Part shown: in pieces, positions 1 through 12,166 of the stretch
How the letters are laid out: each line of letters opens with the position of its first letter
Numbering within the stretch: position 1 is the stretch's first letter
Origin: Xenopus tropicalis
Taxonomy: Eukaryota > Chordata > Amphibia > Anura > Pipidae
DNA length: 64,000 nt
Direction: 5' to 3'
NCBI RefSeq assembly: GCF_000004195.4
Contig: NC_030678.2
Span: 150,406,047 to 150,470,046 of the forward strand
Notes under the pieces: generated by a model
Told to the model about the DNA's origin: nothing
The model's input: the letters and a program-made list of their open reading frames with translations, nothing else
The model's database searches: none
Program-made: the position numbers and the translations under genes

Positions 1-443
1 ACATTTCACTTAAGAAAGAAACATTAAGTTAACCAAATTGTGGTACTAATACATTCTACCATAAAAACACTTCCTATTGACTTCTGTACCAACTCTGTTT
101 TAGGTGGTGAGATTTGTTTTTTAAATAACATCTCAATTGCAATTCCATACATTTGTGATTGGATGATTTCCTTAAATCATGGCAAAAATAGGGGTCCATG
201 GGGTCTATTTTATAGGGTTTAGGCAGGTTGCAGGTCCAAAGCTTCTACTTATATGTATGTGCCTTGGTCCTTTCACCAGTCTCTCAGTTTCTCTCTCCTG
301 CAACCCTCTCCTCCTTGGTGACATCAGTGCTGTGGCCCCTCCCCCTCAGTGATGTCACCAGTGGGTTTTGGAGAGCAGGTTATTATGGCATATGGGTACA
401 TTTTTTCTACCCTGTGTTTCTCTAGTATATAAGGATGTGTTAA
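1..443. other. no gene recognised
   Basis: Sequence without a convincing exon. Short open frames here have no splice signals or composition that I can tie to a family. It runs directly into the dispersed repeat that follows. Confidence 0.4.
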
Positions 444-600
444 TGTACGGGGCTGCCAATCTATGGGTTCTGGCAAATGCCAGAGGGGCTGCTGTAAGAT
501 GCCAAAGACAGTCACTATTTATTGGGTGGAGGTGCTGTTTGGGCCTCTGTGTACTTATACTGCTAGGGCCTATTTTGAATCCCAGTCTGGACTTGGTTAA
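444..600. repeat. dispersed frog repeat fragment
   Basis: The segment around CTGGCAAATGCCAGAGGGGC and GGGCCTCTGTGTACTT matches, from memory, a sequence that recurs widely in Xenopus DNA. It contains a short palindrome (CTGGCAAATGCCAG). I cannot assign a superfamily, and no target duplication is visible. The open frames across it on both strands are not gene-like. Confidence 0.4.
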
Positions 601-2876
601 CATGTACACCACAAGCCAAATCTGCCAAGCTTGGAAGCTGCACAACACCCCAAAAGTAAATATTCTGAATTAAAGAACTTTTTTGTGTCACAGCATCCCA
701 AATTTGCAGGTATACGGCCTGTGACTGCACTTCAAAGGCAGCCATATAATTAATGGATGAATGTGTGCCCCTTGCTAAATGTTAGTTATTATCTGAAATA
801 ACATCTAAAATTGGTTTGCTCTGCATAGGCATCTACTTCAATGTAGGCAACTGATTTCAGAATCTCTTAACATGGGAATTCTTTTGTTTTTCAGCAGATC
901 TTGACATTTACCAAAGTGCAATCAAATCCCCAGCTTAGAGTTTATTTTCTACTCAAACCCAATACAATTTCATCCATGCAAAATATTTTGCATATTCCTG
1001 TTGAAAGGAGTTTATAGTAATTATATTACTGTACATTCACCTTGAGAATTATTCTTTTTTTTCTACACATCTCCCAATGCAGGGCTCCATTCAGTCAGCT
1101 TTAATAAAGGACAAAATGTATCTTTTTTTCAGACTAGTACATCGTTGTTTTTTTTTTTTTTCAAAAACTCCTGCCCAAATGAAGTGTAATTTGTGAGGCT
1201 TAACAATGGGCTTTAGCAGGATAAAACTGGTTCTTGCTGCTCAAGGTAAAGTGCCACATTGCATGCACAGATACAGAAAGGAAATTAATTTATCTAAATT
1301 CGTTTATGGGTGGTATAATTATAACAACACAAAAATGAGAGCAATTCTAAATCGAAGTGAATATGTAACAGAAATTTGGTTGTAGTCCTTTAGATTTTTT
1401 AAAAAATTGTTTTCAGTCTGCAAATCTGTTCCACAGAATGAAAACAGGGATACAACTCCAAGTGCAGCTGTGCTCTTGCACCTTTCCCCGCAATGAGTTG
1501 CGCATTAAACCCCATTTATAAAAGGGTCTTGCGTCAAAATACACCCCTAGCACTTCCATACAGTTGCACTTAGCACCTCTCAGTCCTTCCTACCTTCCAT
1601 TCTAAATAGAACTCTGCTGCAGCTATTGGCAAGAGGAACCCTGGAGCTACTGCTCTCTCCTGACCAGGTGGTAGCTCCAGGGTTGATCCAATACCAAAAA
1701 AGCTATTTTGTCAGGCACTCACAGACAGGGCCACAATTGTGAGGTGATATCAGATAGCGAAAACGAGGTGTGGGCAACTAATCTCTGTGTGTATCATTGT
1801 CCTAATCTCACAATTTGATAAGTCTCCCCATAAAACAATTACACTGCTCATTAGGTATGTTAAGGTATGATTCTACGTAATTGGTTTATTTGTCTGTGAA
1901 AATGTTCTCAAGATCAAAAAGGTGGGATTCAAACTAAAATTGTGATGGTGTCACCCTTACCTTAGCAACCAGGTCTAACAATTAAACACCTGTCTGGTTA
2001 CTAAGGTAAGTAAGCCTACCAGTTTAAATGGCAAACTGGAGACCTGAAGACCAGCTGCAAGCTCAGAGAACATCAGGGTCCATGTCATTGAAAAAGCTTA
2101 TATTATAAATGACTCCCTTATCCTTGAACTACCTTCCGTAAAATGCTTCTGTTAATTCTATAATTATAAACCAGAATGGTTTTGAGTATGTCATAGCATT
2201 GGTTTTGGGTGTATATCAACTCTCTACATATTGTCTGTTTTGGGGAATTTGTGCTTTGTCTTATAATGGTAAGTGCTTGCCTTTGGCCCACTGCATATTC
2301 ATGCACTAGTGCATTTCCATAATGAATTCCTATCAGAATGCACTACAGTAATTTAGGTCCTGCCTTACAGTTATTGGGCCCAGAAAGAATTTATCCTGTT
2401 ATAGTGGCTTAAAATAATAATGTTTTCTTTATCTCAACCATAACCCAAGATGACTCTAAGTCATGTGTGAAGAAACATTTAGAATGTAAAAAGTTCATTT
2501 CAGGTTTCAAATACACTGTAAAATATCACACTGAAAGCATTCCAGTAATTTTTTCATGATCATGAAATTCACTAGAAAGGCACGGAAATAAAAGCTGATC
2601 TTAATCTATAAAAATGAACTTCGGACTTCGTTCCCTGGGGAACTTTGCACTTTGTAATGTAAAGATTTAATAAGACTACATGAATCCAACAAACTGCTAC
2701 TTAGGGAACTGGCAATGTCACCAGTTTTGAATGCCAATTGGAAGCACTTATTTTTTAAAGAATATATAAAGAATCCTTAGAACCCATTTTGTAAATGTGT
2801 TCCTATCTGCAACAGATAAGGGTTGGAAGGCAGAGGATCCACTGTAACTGCAAGCTTTACCTGTTGGGTCTGCATG
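601..2876. other. non-coding stretch, nothing recognised
   Basis: AT-rich unique-looking sequence with short T tracts (for example near 1149) and no exon, RNA gene or transposon end that I can support. Confidence 0.4.
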
Positions 2877-2884
2877 GGTCCAAA

Positions 2885-3122
2885 CAGGCCCGGATTTGTG
2901 GCGAGGCCACAAAGGCCTGGGCCTAGGGTGGCAAAATTTAGGGGGGCTAAATTTTGAAATTTACCCCAAATAGGGAGCAATGGGGACTTCTTCCCACTGC
3001 TCCGTACTCGCGGCACTCGCGGGTTGGGTGGGGTGGATTGTTCGCGCGCTCGCGCGGGGGGGGGGGGTCAGGGCGACGATTGGGGGAGGCCTAGGGGCGC
3101 CCGGGTATGAAATCTGGCACTG
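2885..3122. mobile_element. hAT-type MITE with 8-bp target duplication
   Basis: A 238-bp non-autonomous element. It begins CAGGCCCGGATTTG and its reverse-complemented end begins CAGTGCCAGATTTC, so the termini are imperfect inverted repeats with the hAT-style CAG start. The 8-bp duplication GGTCCAAA is present at 2877-2884 and 3123-3130. The interior holds a CG-rich block with a run of Gs near 3055-3067. No coding capacity. Confidence 0.8.
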
Positions 3123-3582
3123 GGTCCAAATCCTTGTTTAGATTCTTTCGGTTTTGAACCTAAGAAACAGATTTTTATGGACAATATGGTAAACTCAGTG
3201 CTATCAGCGTGTCTGAAACATTCCTATACAGTCTGGACCTGAAACAGTGAGTTTGGCTAAAATTTGTGGGCACCTTGCCCACATGGAACTTGCTCTTAAC
3301 ACCCAGTGCAATAAAAATCAGGGCCAGAGCTAGGGGTAGGCAGAAGAGGCACATGTCTAAGGTGCAACAATGGGGGGGAGGGGTGCTATGCATGTACTTT
3401 TTCTGTTGCCCACCCTTAGTCCCAAAGCTTGTCCCCATGACTGCCTGGTAACCTTGTACCTCTATTCCCATTCCTTATCAACCTATGTACAGTATATACA
3501 AAAGGCAGGGGTGGCTGAGGGTTGTGTTGAGGGGGCCAGCTAGGTTGCCTAGGGCACTGTTCAAAATGTTCAGCATACAGGG

Positions 3583-3769
3583 GATGCTAGAGGTGGGCAA
3601 CGTATGTGCTGGCAGGCCCCTAGATTGCACATTTAGAAGGGTTCAGATACAGCACTGGAAGGGCTAAGTGCTATAACTTAGTGGTGGGGCTCTAAGGCTG
3701 AGATTTTGAAATTCTTAGAGATGCTAGAGGTGGGCAACGTACGTGCAAGCAGGCCCCTAGATTGCACAT
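3583..3769. repeat. two 50-bp direct repeats
   Basis: 3583-3632 and 3720-3769 share GATGCTAGAGGTGGGCAACG and the following AGGCCCCTAGATTGCACAT, with a few substitutions between them. They are 137 bp apart. This looks like a small local duplication, and no gene crosses it. Confidence 0.7.
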
Positions 3770-3819
3770 ATACTGTACATAAGTTGCAGTTACAGTGGAC
3801 CCTCTGCCTTCCAACCCTT

Positions 3820-4687
3820 CTGGGCATTTGTAAATGTTAGGTTATTTTGTGCAAGAGGGGCAAGCAATATCTGCAATGATAACGGAACAGAATATTTATG
3901 CAATCAAGATATCCAGCTATTTATTCTGACGTATTTAGCTAGTATTGGTATTTTTCACTTTGAAACTGTAGATTTTTTATGCCAATGAAGATCACAATTA
4001 TTAATCAACGTTTTAGAGATGTGATTGCAAAAGAAAAAACAGAGTGTTCCTTGAGAACTGAATGCTTTTTTTATTGCTCTGTATTGTTATAGTGTAGGTA
4101 TCATATCCAGCCTTAACTTGTACATACAAATACTATAGTTCTAATGTCACCCAAGTTACAAAATATAAAGAAAAAAGCTATAATATTTACAGAGGGATCA
4201 TTCTTTTGCAAGCGGTATTATTTTGATGCCATACAGTTTGTTCTCAAAGCTGTACAACCCCAAATGTTGTTGCCTAGCAGAACTGGGGCAAAGATGGGAA
4301 TTGATGTTCTGGAGCATTTGGAGTATCAAAGGTTGCCCATAGAGCATTTGCATAGGGGAGCAATTCGGCCCTTACTGCATCTGCCTCAGGCCTGCAATAG
4401 GATTTAAAATCTATAAATGGGATTTAAAATAGTCCCTGGCATTTCAAGTACGATCCTTTTGTGCTACCAAGTGCAACACCGCCCTGGGATTAATTGTTCA
4501 CAAACAGAAGATGCAATTTACTGAATTAAAACCCAAAAGTCTCATTAACATGAATAAATCACATGCAGACTTTTGTGTTACAAAACCATACGCTTAGCAT
4601 GTAGCCTCAAAAAAAAAAAAAAAAAAAAAAAGCTAGTATGGTACCTGCCCATTAAAACCATTAACCTAGTTGTAATAAATCCAAATT
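3820..4687. other. non-coding, contains poly(A) run
   Basis: No exon recognised. A pure run of 24 A residues lies at about 4609-4632; it could be the tail of an old retrotransposition, but I see no recognisable body next to it. Confidence 0.4.
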
Positions 4688-4695
4688 CATAGAAG

Positions 4696-4996
4696 CATGG
4701 AGGTATTTAGGACCGGTGCAACCCTAGGCACCAGAGCTATGTACAGCTCCCAGATAGCGGATGATGTAACGTGCACGGCTGTGTGTGACATCACTTCCAT
4801 GCGTGTGAGGTCACGGGGGAAAAGGCACCAGACACCTCACCCCCAAGCTCCACTGACGGATTTCCACTAATAGGTCTGGTGACTGGGTAGGGTTTTTATT
4901 TTTATGAAACTTTATTGATTATATAGACACCCAAGGGCCACTCCCCTAAGACCCTAGGCACAGCCCCTTGCCAGAATATTTATAAATACGGCCCTG
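4696..4996. mobile_element. hAT-like MITE
   Basis: About 301 bp. The left end CATGGAGGTATTTA pairs with the reverse complement of the right end, CAGGGCCGTATTTA. Flanking octamers CATAGAAG (4688-4695) and CATAGAGA (4997-5004) agree at 6 of 8 positions, as expected for an aged 8-bp target duplication. No coding capacity. Confidence 0.6.
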
Positions 4997-5004
4997 CATA
5001 GAGA

Positions 5005-6919
5005 AAAAAATATATTTTGCACATCAGAAAATCCGAAATAAAGCAGGAATTTCCAGTTAATAATAATAGGATACCTCCCATTCCCATTTAATACCTCCAT
5101 ATTTCTCTGTAGTGTCTTCTTCTCTCTCAGACAACCTCTTGTTTGCATCACCATGACCTGAAAAAAACTAACATGTTTTATGTGTCTTCATCACAGATCT
5201 TTATCAATTCTCTCATAAGCAGACCAATGTTCCAATACTCTACACCCGCACTAAGAGGCTTATTTATCAAAATTGGTATTTGTGTAATTTTCATGTTCTT
5301 TTCTACTTTGAATAATCTCAAAATATAAAATAACACAAACAGTACCTTATTTAATATTGAAAAATATTGAAAAAATTGCATTTTTTAAAACTATAATTCA
5401 AATTCATGATTATTAGTGCAAAAAAGTCACAAAAATATATGAGAGTTGATAAATAACCTTCTTAGTGTGGTCTTCCCTATGTATTGGGCCCCACATTGAC
5501 CACCCCTTTTGATAAACAGATAAATGTTGCATTATGTGATATTCCCTTCCAGTATAAAATCAATTAAGGTGTGCTACATAGTGGACAAACCGGCTTATTG
5601 TAGTCCCAGGTGCACGCTGAACCCTCTGCCCAGGTAAAACAGTATCAAAGATGAAAAAACAGCAGCACTCTGGTTGTGTTGAAAAAAAGTGACTTTTACT
5701 CAAGTGCACAGTATAAGTACTAATGATTTACACCTATAGGTGCCCTTATATCTTACACAGGCCGACAAGTTATCAGAACCATATAAACTCCTGGAAACCC
5801 ACAATTCTATGTTTCTTTCTTCCTGAGTGTCTTATCTACTGCTCCTACCAAAGCCGGATCTTGTAATAAGACACCCCAATATTTACTTACAATTTACTGG
5901 ATGCAATATGCTATGTTAGAGAAGGTGCTACAAAAACACACCTTAGAATAATGGGTTTTGATGATTTTTATTTTTAATACTTTAACAGTTCATCACTATT
6001 ACACATCCCAGTTTTATCATAGGCCACCTTGATAACTTGTATATCATAACCCTGTTCCATGAACCTGTCCCAAAGTTCCATGGCTTCCAGTTGGAAATCA
6101 TCCCAGGTGTGACAGATGCAAAAAACTGGCCAACTGCAACACCCATCCCCGGCTCTTTGTGTATATTCTTGCTGTGAAAAAATGGCACATCCATATCTGA
6201 GAGGTTCTTGAAGAGTTGATGAAAATGTAGCAAAGAGCCTTTCTTAGCAATTTGTAGTGTTCAAAGACTAGCATTGGAATTCTATAATAAACACACACCA
6301 TGCCCTTGAGTAAGAGCTTTCTGATCTGGTATGTGACACACATGTTTTAATAGCGGCTTAATCAGAACATCCACAGATATGCACAAATTAAGGTTTAAAG
6401 GTGTGAATCAGTGTGTTTCAATGTGTAGGAGTTCCCTAAGTGGCACAGAGGTATATAATCAATAGCGCTGTGCATTCAGTACAATATATGAGGGCCACCT
6501 AAATACTGGGATGCCACATATCAATGCTTTGTTATTGCATACATGATTGTTATGGTGTTTAACAGGCAACAAAGGTTATGTATTATTTTCACACTCTATC
6601 TCTGTAAGCCTCTTCATTTTGTTCTATACAGTTCCATGTCCATTATTCTGATCCAACTGAGAATGATGGTTAAATAGGGAGCTTATAGGCATTCTAAGTC
6701 CCACATATACATGTGGGGAACCATTATCCCACAATTGCTGAGACACCCACACACAACATATTACGCTCTACGCATTAATATAAAAACATCATTGAGAGGC
6801 AGCGGCTGTTAAAGCAAGAGTATTAGGCTTTGGCATTGCACACATCTTCTATACTTGTTTCAGTCATATCTACCTGAACCTAAATGTATTACTGGTATAC
6901 AGGTCTGTATAGTATATAA
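5005..6919. other. non-coding stretch, nothing recognised
   Basis: AT-rich sequence with no recognisable exon, RNA gene or complete transposon end. Confidence 0.35.
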
Positions 6920-7196
6920 CATACTTCCCAACATTTGAAAAATGAAAAGAGGGACAAAAAGATTGGCGCGCGCAGAGCGGCAAATTTTTTGACCACACCC
7001 ACTTTTGTGGCCACGCCCCAATTATCACACCCCATTTAAAAACAAAAATACTCCTTTTATATAGATGAAATGGCGGGATCAGACACAAATGTGCTATTCC
7101 CTCATACTGTATACAATATAGCAACTCCTACATTAAAATACAAATATAGAGAGAAGGCAGTCAGTTATAAGTGAGTTCTAACTATGTGCCAGTTTT

Positions 7197-7924
7197 GCCC
7201 CCCCATACACAGTAGCCCCTCATACACTGTACCCCCATACACACTAGCCCCCCATACACACTAGCCCCCCATACACACTAGCCCCCCATACACAGTAGCC
7301 CCCCCATACACAGTAGCCCCCCCATACACAGTACCCCATATACAGTAGCCCCCTATACACAGTAGCCCCCTCATACACAGTACCCCCATACACAGTAGTC
7401 CCCCATAAATAGTGCCCCCTATACACAGTAGCCCCCCATACACACTAGCCCCCCATACACAGTAGCCCCCATACACAGGTGCCCCCCATACACAGTAGCC
7501 CCCATACACAGGTGCCCCCCATACACAGTAGCCCCCCCCATACACAGTAGCCCCATATACAGTAGCCCCCCATAAACAGTGCCCCCTATACACAGTAGCC
7601 CCCCATACACAGTACCCCCATACACAGTAGTCCCCCATAAACAGTGCCCCCTATACACAGTAGCCCCCCCCATACACAGTACCCACCATACACAGTAGCC
7701 CCCCCATACACAGTACCCCCCCATAAACAGTGTCCCCCATACACAGTAGCCCAACCATAAACAGTGCCCCCTATATACAGTAGCCCCCCCATACACAGTA
7801 CCCATCATACACAGTAGCCCCCCCATACACAGTACCCCCCCATAAACAGTGTCCCCCATACACAGTAGCCCAACCATAAACAGTGCCCCCTATACATAAT
7901 AGCCCCCCCCATACACAGTACCCC
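7197..7924. repeat. CCCCATACACAGTAG minisatellite
   Basis: Roughly forty imperfect copies of a 16-19 bp unit (CCCCCATACACAGTAGCC). From about 7671 a higher-order unit of about 119 bp is visible: the block starting at 7671 is repeated at 7790 with very few changes. All six frames stay partly open because of the composition; none is a gene. Confidence 0.9.
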
Positions 7925-7973
7925 ACAGGCGCTCTGCCTTCTTCTACGACTTCTCTCCTTATGCGGCGGTGCC

Positions 7974-8050
7974 AGGCCTTTTTATAAGGTTGCGCCCCGT
8001 GCGTAATGACGTCACGCGTACGCACGGTGCGCAACCTTATAAAAGGGCCT
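7974..8050. repeat. CG-rich hairpin with TATAA arms
   Basis: A 77-bp inverted repeat with arms of the form CTTTTTATAAGGTTGCGC and GCGCAACCTTATAAAAGGG. The loop contains the full CRE octamer TGACGTCA. The same arm sequence recurs inside the hAT elements at 26.1, 36.6 and 46.8 kb although those elements have different ends. Confidence 0.75.
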
Positions 8051-8413
8051 GCGCGCTGTACAAGGAGCCGCATAACAGCAACGCCGCAGTAGAAGCTGGA
8101 ACGTCCGGCTCCAGCCAGCGCATCCTGCTGTGCTGGCTAGTTCCATGAATGTCCCGCAATGCGGGACATTAATGGAACTATCCGGGACAGCGGGACGCGC
8201 CATAAAAAGCGGGACTGTCCCGCGAAAAGCTGGACAGTTGGGGGGTATGATATAATACTTCTTAAAGATGGAATATACAATCATTATGTAACATTCACAG
8301 CATGTCAGGTGCCATATATGTCTATCAATCATGCATTATGCCTCCTCCAAAATCATGAAAAAAAGCAATTTGACATGATGAAAAAAATATAATTCAATCA
8401 TCTTCCAAATATA

Positions 8414-9354
8414 TGTAACACCCCTAACTAAAGCAAGAAACATGAACAACTACTCGCCACAGCAAACTTGCATCTCCTTATATATAGTTTGCATAGACCG
8501 TTACAGCACTACAAATCCCAGCATGCCTCAGAGATGAGGACCCATTTGGGGCTTTGAATCCACCAATGATAAGGAAAGGCGCAAAGTGGTGCGATGACCA
8601 CCCTCCTGGACTAAAAAAAGGGGAGAGAAGTGTGTGCCAGAGAGAAACTGCTGACTACCTGCTCTGAGTAGAAGAGCTGCCAGAGGGGAGAGAGCCAGAA
8701 AGGGAGCAGGGGGAGCTGGCTGCTGTTGGTAGGAAAGTCCCCAGCTGACAGGCTGCACAGAGGCCCAGGTGATTACAGCTGCTGGAGGGCAGAGCTGCCT
8801 GCGTCCCATCTGAGATCTGCTACTCAAGGTGATACAGTGATTTAGGAACACAGACTGTGAGTAACCCGCAACACCACACACTATTGGGGAACTATGTACT
8901 ATATCTGTTGCTGAACTATACACTCTGCCAAGTGATTTCTCACCTGGAGGTAGTGCTTCCTCACTAAGTTTCACTGCTAACCGGCAAATGAAAGGAACAG
9001 TGTCATTGGCCAATAAGTTAAACTCAACACGGGCCCCAACGTGCACAAATCATCTAGGACTGTGACAGGGGAATTATGTTAAAGGATTTTGTACATATTA
9101 CAAGTTTATATATGCTGCACACTATATAAGAGCAATTTAAATTGTGTTATTGTTCTTTGGTATATCATTATATATATATATATTTACTGTATTGCTTTAA
9201 TATTGTCAGTTATAGTCAGATCCCTGCTGCTTGTTACACTTAATAAAGAAAAAAGGGATCTTATTGTTTACCATTATCGTGGCCAGTCATTGGGGTGTCG
9301 CTGAGTGTGCTGGAGTCACCCATACATATTAGTCTCACCCAAGGGTGTGCTACA
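8414..9354 (+). mobile_element. solo LTR of a retrotransposon
   Basis: The 941-bp segment starts TGTAACACCCCTAA and ends GGGTGTGCTACA, so it has TG...CA ends with short inverted termini. TATA flanks both sides (8410-8413 and 9355-9358) as a 4-bp duplication. Inside are a TATATAAG box near 9122 and an AATAAA signal near 9242, in the order expected for the U3 and R regions of a plus-strand LTR. No gag/pol sequence is next to it, so it is best read as a solo LTR left by recombination. The 172-residue minus-strand frame in it is not a gene. Confidence 0.6.
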
Positions 9355-9358
9355 TATA

Positions 9359-12158
9359 CATCCATTTCAAATGTTAAAAGATTTTAAAGTTATTTGTAAA
9401 TGTGATTGCTATTAAAAGCAATGTCTGCTTAGCTAATTCAGTTCTCTCGGAGCTTGCCCTGACTGTGGTGGCCAAGACTTCAGTTGCCACAATGCCTTGT
9501 ATTCTTCTTCACTGAACATGGAAAGCATTGTATAAGCTGAAGGAGAGCTGGATTTTGCTGTACTATAGAATCAGGAGAAACAGGGCAAAGAGAAAAGGAT
9601 ACTGCCTCAATGCAATTACAGTAACAAATAAAACAAATAAAAATGTGTAATTAAATTAGAACGAAAGCCTAAAATTGAATATGAGAAAAATACCATTTTT
9701 TATATACTGAGCTTAATGCACCAGTCTAAGGATGCAGCATTACTATAACTGTAATGATTCAGGCCTTCAAAGATGTTATAGGAAGTCACCATCTTGTATT
9801 TTGTTAGAAGTGGCACTGCACATGCTCAGTGGGCTCTGGGCAGCTGTTGTGAAGCTTAGCTTAGAGGTTGTTGCAAATTTTCAAACAAAAACTGAGGTTC
9901 ATGTATCATAGAAGCTTTTGCTGTAGGGCTGATTATTCGATTCTGGTGCTTATTGTGCTGGTTATGGAGCTGCCATGTAATGTAAACCTGAACTGATTAC
10001 TAATCAGCCTTGTAATGTGAATGTTATATTGTATATAAGCTGTGTATTATGAGTCCTAAGCTCAGTATGATGGTGAGCTTCCGAAGTGCTGCCGGGCCGC
10101 CTCACAAAGAATTTGGGTAGGACCCATTGTGCACTGAAAGCTCAACACTCCCCCCTCTGTCCCCTCTAGCATGTGCTTCCCCACTGCCTTCCCGAGCAGG
10201 GGCCCCACGGGGTCTGCTTCCTCTATAGTTATGCCACTGTCTGTTACAATTTTAAAGGCCTGGCTTATTACTGTTATAGAGGTGCTGATTCTTCAGGCTG
10301 GTGCATTAAGCTCAGTATTTAAAATATGCAATTTCTAGCCATATTCCTTTTTAGGATTTAGTTCTCCTTTTAAAGAAGACTTGCTTAGAATTCAATTTTC
10401 GTTTGCTCAAGGGACAAATGGCTCAATATTTCAAAGGCACAAACTGTGCATTTAATCCCCACAGAGTCATGCCCCCCTCATTATTACACCTAATGAAACA
10501 TCTCACTTGTCTGCCCATTTTGCAGCCCATTAAGTTCATTAAATCCCAAGGTTCCAGTATACGTTTCCTTATATAGGTTTTTATCCATCCCTGCAGCCAG
10601 GTCCATTATAAGTGCATTAAGATTTCCGTCCCTCTTACCCCTGCTTGTCCAGCAGTTATACAGAGGTACATTCTTCCCCTATACAGCAGTGCCTACAGTT
10701 GCTTTGACTCCAGGAGCTTCTCTTTCTACAGATGAGAACCCCGTATTATGCCTACAAAGTGCCTTGGCCCTCTGTCAGTTATTGCATGCAGCAACTAATA
10801 TTTGCCTGGGGGGAACGCTGAGTTTGAGACATTCAGACAGGCAATGATGTGCTAAGAGCCAGAGTTCCAGAGAGTTAAGGTAGCTGCAGGCCACCGGGAT
10901 TGCCTCATTACTGCAAATGTCATGCATTCTTTTTCTATCAGCCGCTTTCACTACCTTGACAGCACTGAATATCATTATTCTAATATAGCCATATGAAACA
11001 TACTGTTTTGATCACCATGCTTTTTCAGTACAAAAGGGTTATTCAATATGTCACTGCTTTCTGAATTCCACTTACGATTAGACTCTGGAAATATTAGAAA
11101 ATACTTGTATTGATTATTTCTTCTATAAGCAGTGCTTCCCAAATTCTGCATCTCAGAGCCGTGTTGCTATCCAGAATAATCCCTGAGGCCCCTAGTAAAG
11201 GTCATTAAGTGCGAGGTTTGGGGTGATTGCTTATTTGGTGTTTGGAACTGTGGCTATGATCTACAGGGGACTCTGAACAAATGTTAGGCCTCAAAGTTGG
11301 GCCTTGAACTGAAAAATCACTCCTTTTAAAACCTATTAGTGATGCTCCAACCCATTCTTGAGAAACCTATTTCTGATATCACTGGAGGGGGTATAAATAA
11401 GTGTACAAATAAAGAAGGAAGGGCCAAGGTGACAACGCCAGTGAGGAGGGCAATGGGCAGAGTTAGGCTAGCCATGCACTCACAACTATTTCGTCAGGAT
11501 GGTTGAACCCCCGAAATGTTGATGATTCATGGATGGTCACAATAAATGGTTTGAGCTCCTCCACTGCATATAAATTGAGTGTGTAAGGCTCTATTCGAAT
11601 ATTCTTATTGCTGATTGACTTGGCCAAAGTTATACAGGGAAATCTGCACCACCAATGCAGTGAATTGTTAAATGTGCAGTTTGTGTGGCTATAATCCTTT
11701 CACAGGGTACCAGAACATGCACTGGTAGGCACAGACCCTAGTAGGCCCCAGCCTTGGAGAATTCCCACCAGCGCATCATTCTTTCCACTGTGGGCCTATA
11801 ATATAAACCTATACCATTTGGTGCTACAGTATATTTATTTTATTGCTGTGCGAGTGAGCTCAGGGTGTCAGGTTTTCTAGTGGGACCTAGGAGACCCTGT
11901 TGGACACTGGCCAATTACATAAACATATGCTTTTCTATCGGGCTACAAAATGGACACAAGACCTTCTTTTACTCATGGATGAATGAATAGGATTTGTGCT
12001 GATAATACTTAAGAAACATCTATTTTTTTCTGTCACTAATTAAGAAAATGAAACCAGTTTCACTTTCACACTTCCTGCTACTTTCTGGTTCTGATGAGGA
12101 AAGGGGAAGCTGGTGAAAATAAGTATGGGTCCACAAGGAAGTCTTCTGATAATGAGCT
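9359..12158. other. non-coding stretch, nothing recognised
   Basis: No exon or transposon end that I can support. The part at about 10370-10980 is free of recognised repeats and fairly balanced in composition, so it could hold regulatory sequence, but nothing specific is visible. Confidence 0.35.
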
Positions 12159-12166
12159 GCTCAAAT

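Larger units (their letters stand above)
2818..3819. repeat. inverted repeat pair, 36-bp arms
   Basis: Positions 2818-2853 and 3784-3819 are reverse complements with one mismatch (core CTCTGCCTTCCAACCCTT). The arms are about 930 bp apart and enclose the hAT MITE and the pair of direct repeats at 3583 and 3720. The outer pair may be the ends of an older element into which the MITE inserted, or a local inverted duplication. Confidence 0.6.
6920..8249. mobile_element. MITE-like element carrying a minisatellite
   Basis: The left end CATACTTCCCAACATTT and the reverse complement of the right end, CATACCCCCCAACTGTCC, form imperfect inverted termini about 1330 bp apart. ATATAA stands immediately outside both ends (6914-6919 and 8250-8255) and may be the target duplication, although AT-rich hexamers match easily. 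Inside are a long CCCCATACACAGTAG minisatellite and a CG-rich hairpin with TATAA-containing arms. The minus-strand frames rich in GGTVYGG-type repeats are only the minisatellite read as protein. Confidence 0.6.

Noticed and set aside
444..600. tRNA-derived SINE
   Set aside because: I could not find A and B box promoter sequences with proper spacing, so I left it as an unnamed dispersed repeat.
7197..7924. CRISPR-like array
   Set aside because: The repeats are contiguous and imperfect without unique spacers, and the DNA is vertebrate.
7244..8073. Several overlapping minus-strand frames of 60-152 residues rich in Gly, Tyr, Val and Cys-Met
   Set aside because: They are translations of the CCCCATACACAGTAG minisatellite. 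All frames stay open because the unit has no stop codons on that strand in most phases.
8528..9046. 172-residue minus-strand frame
   Set aside because: Lies wholly within the LTR and runs antisense to its TATA and AATAAA signals. No similarity to any family that I recognise.
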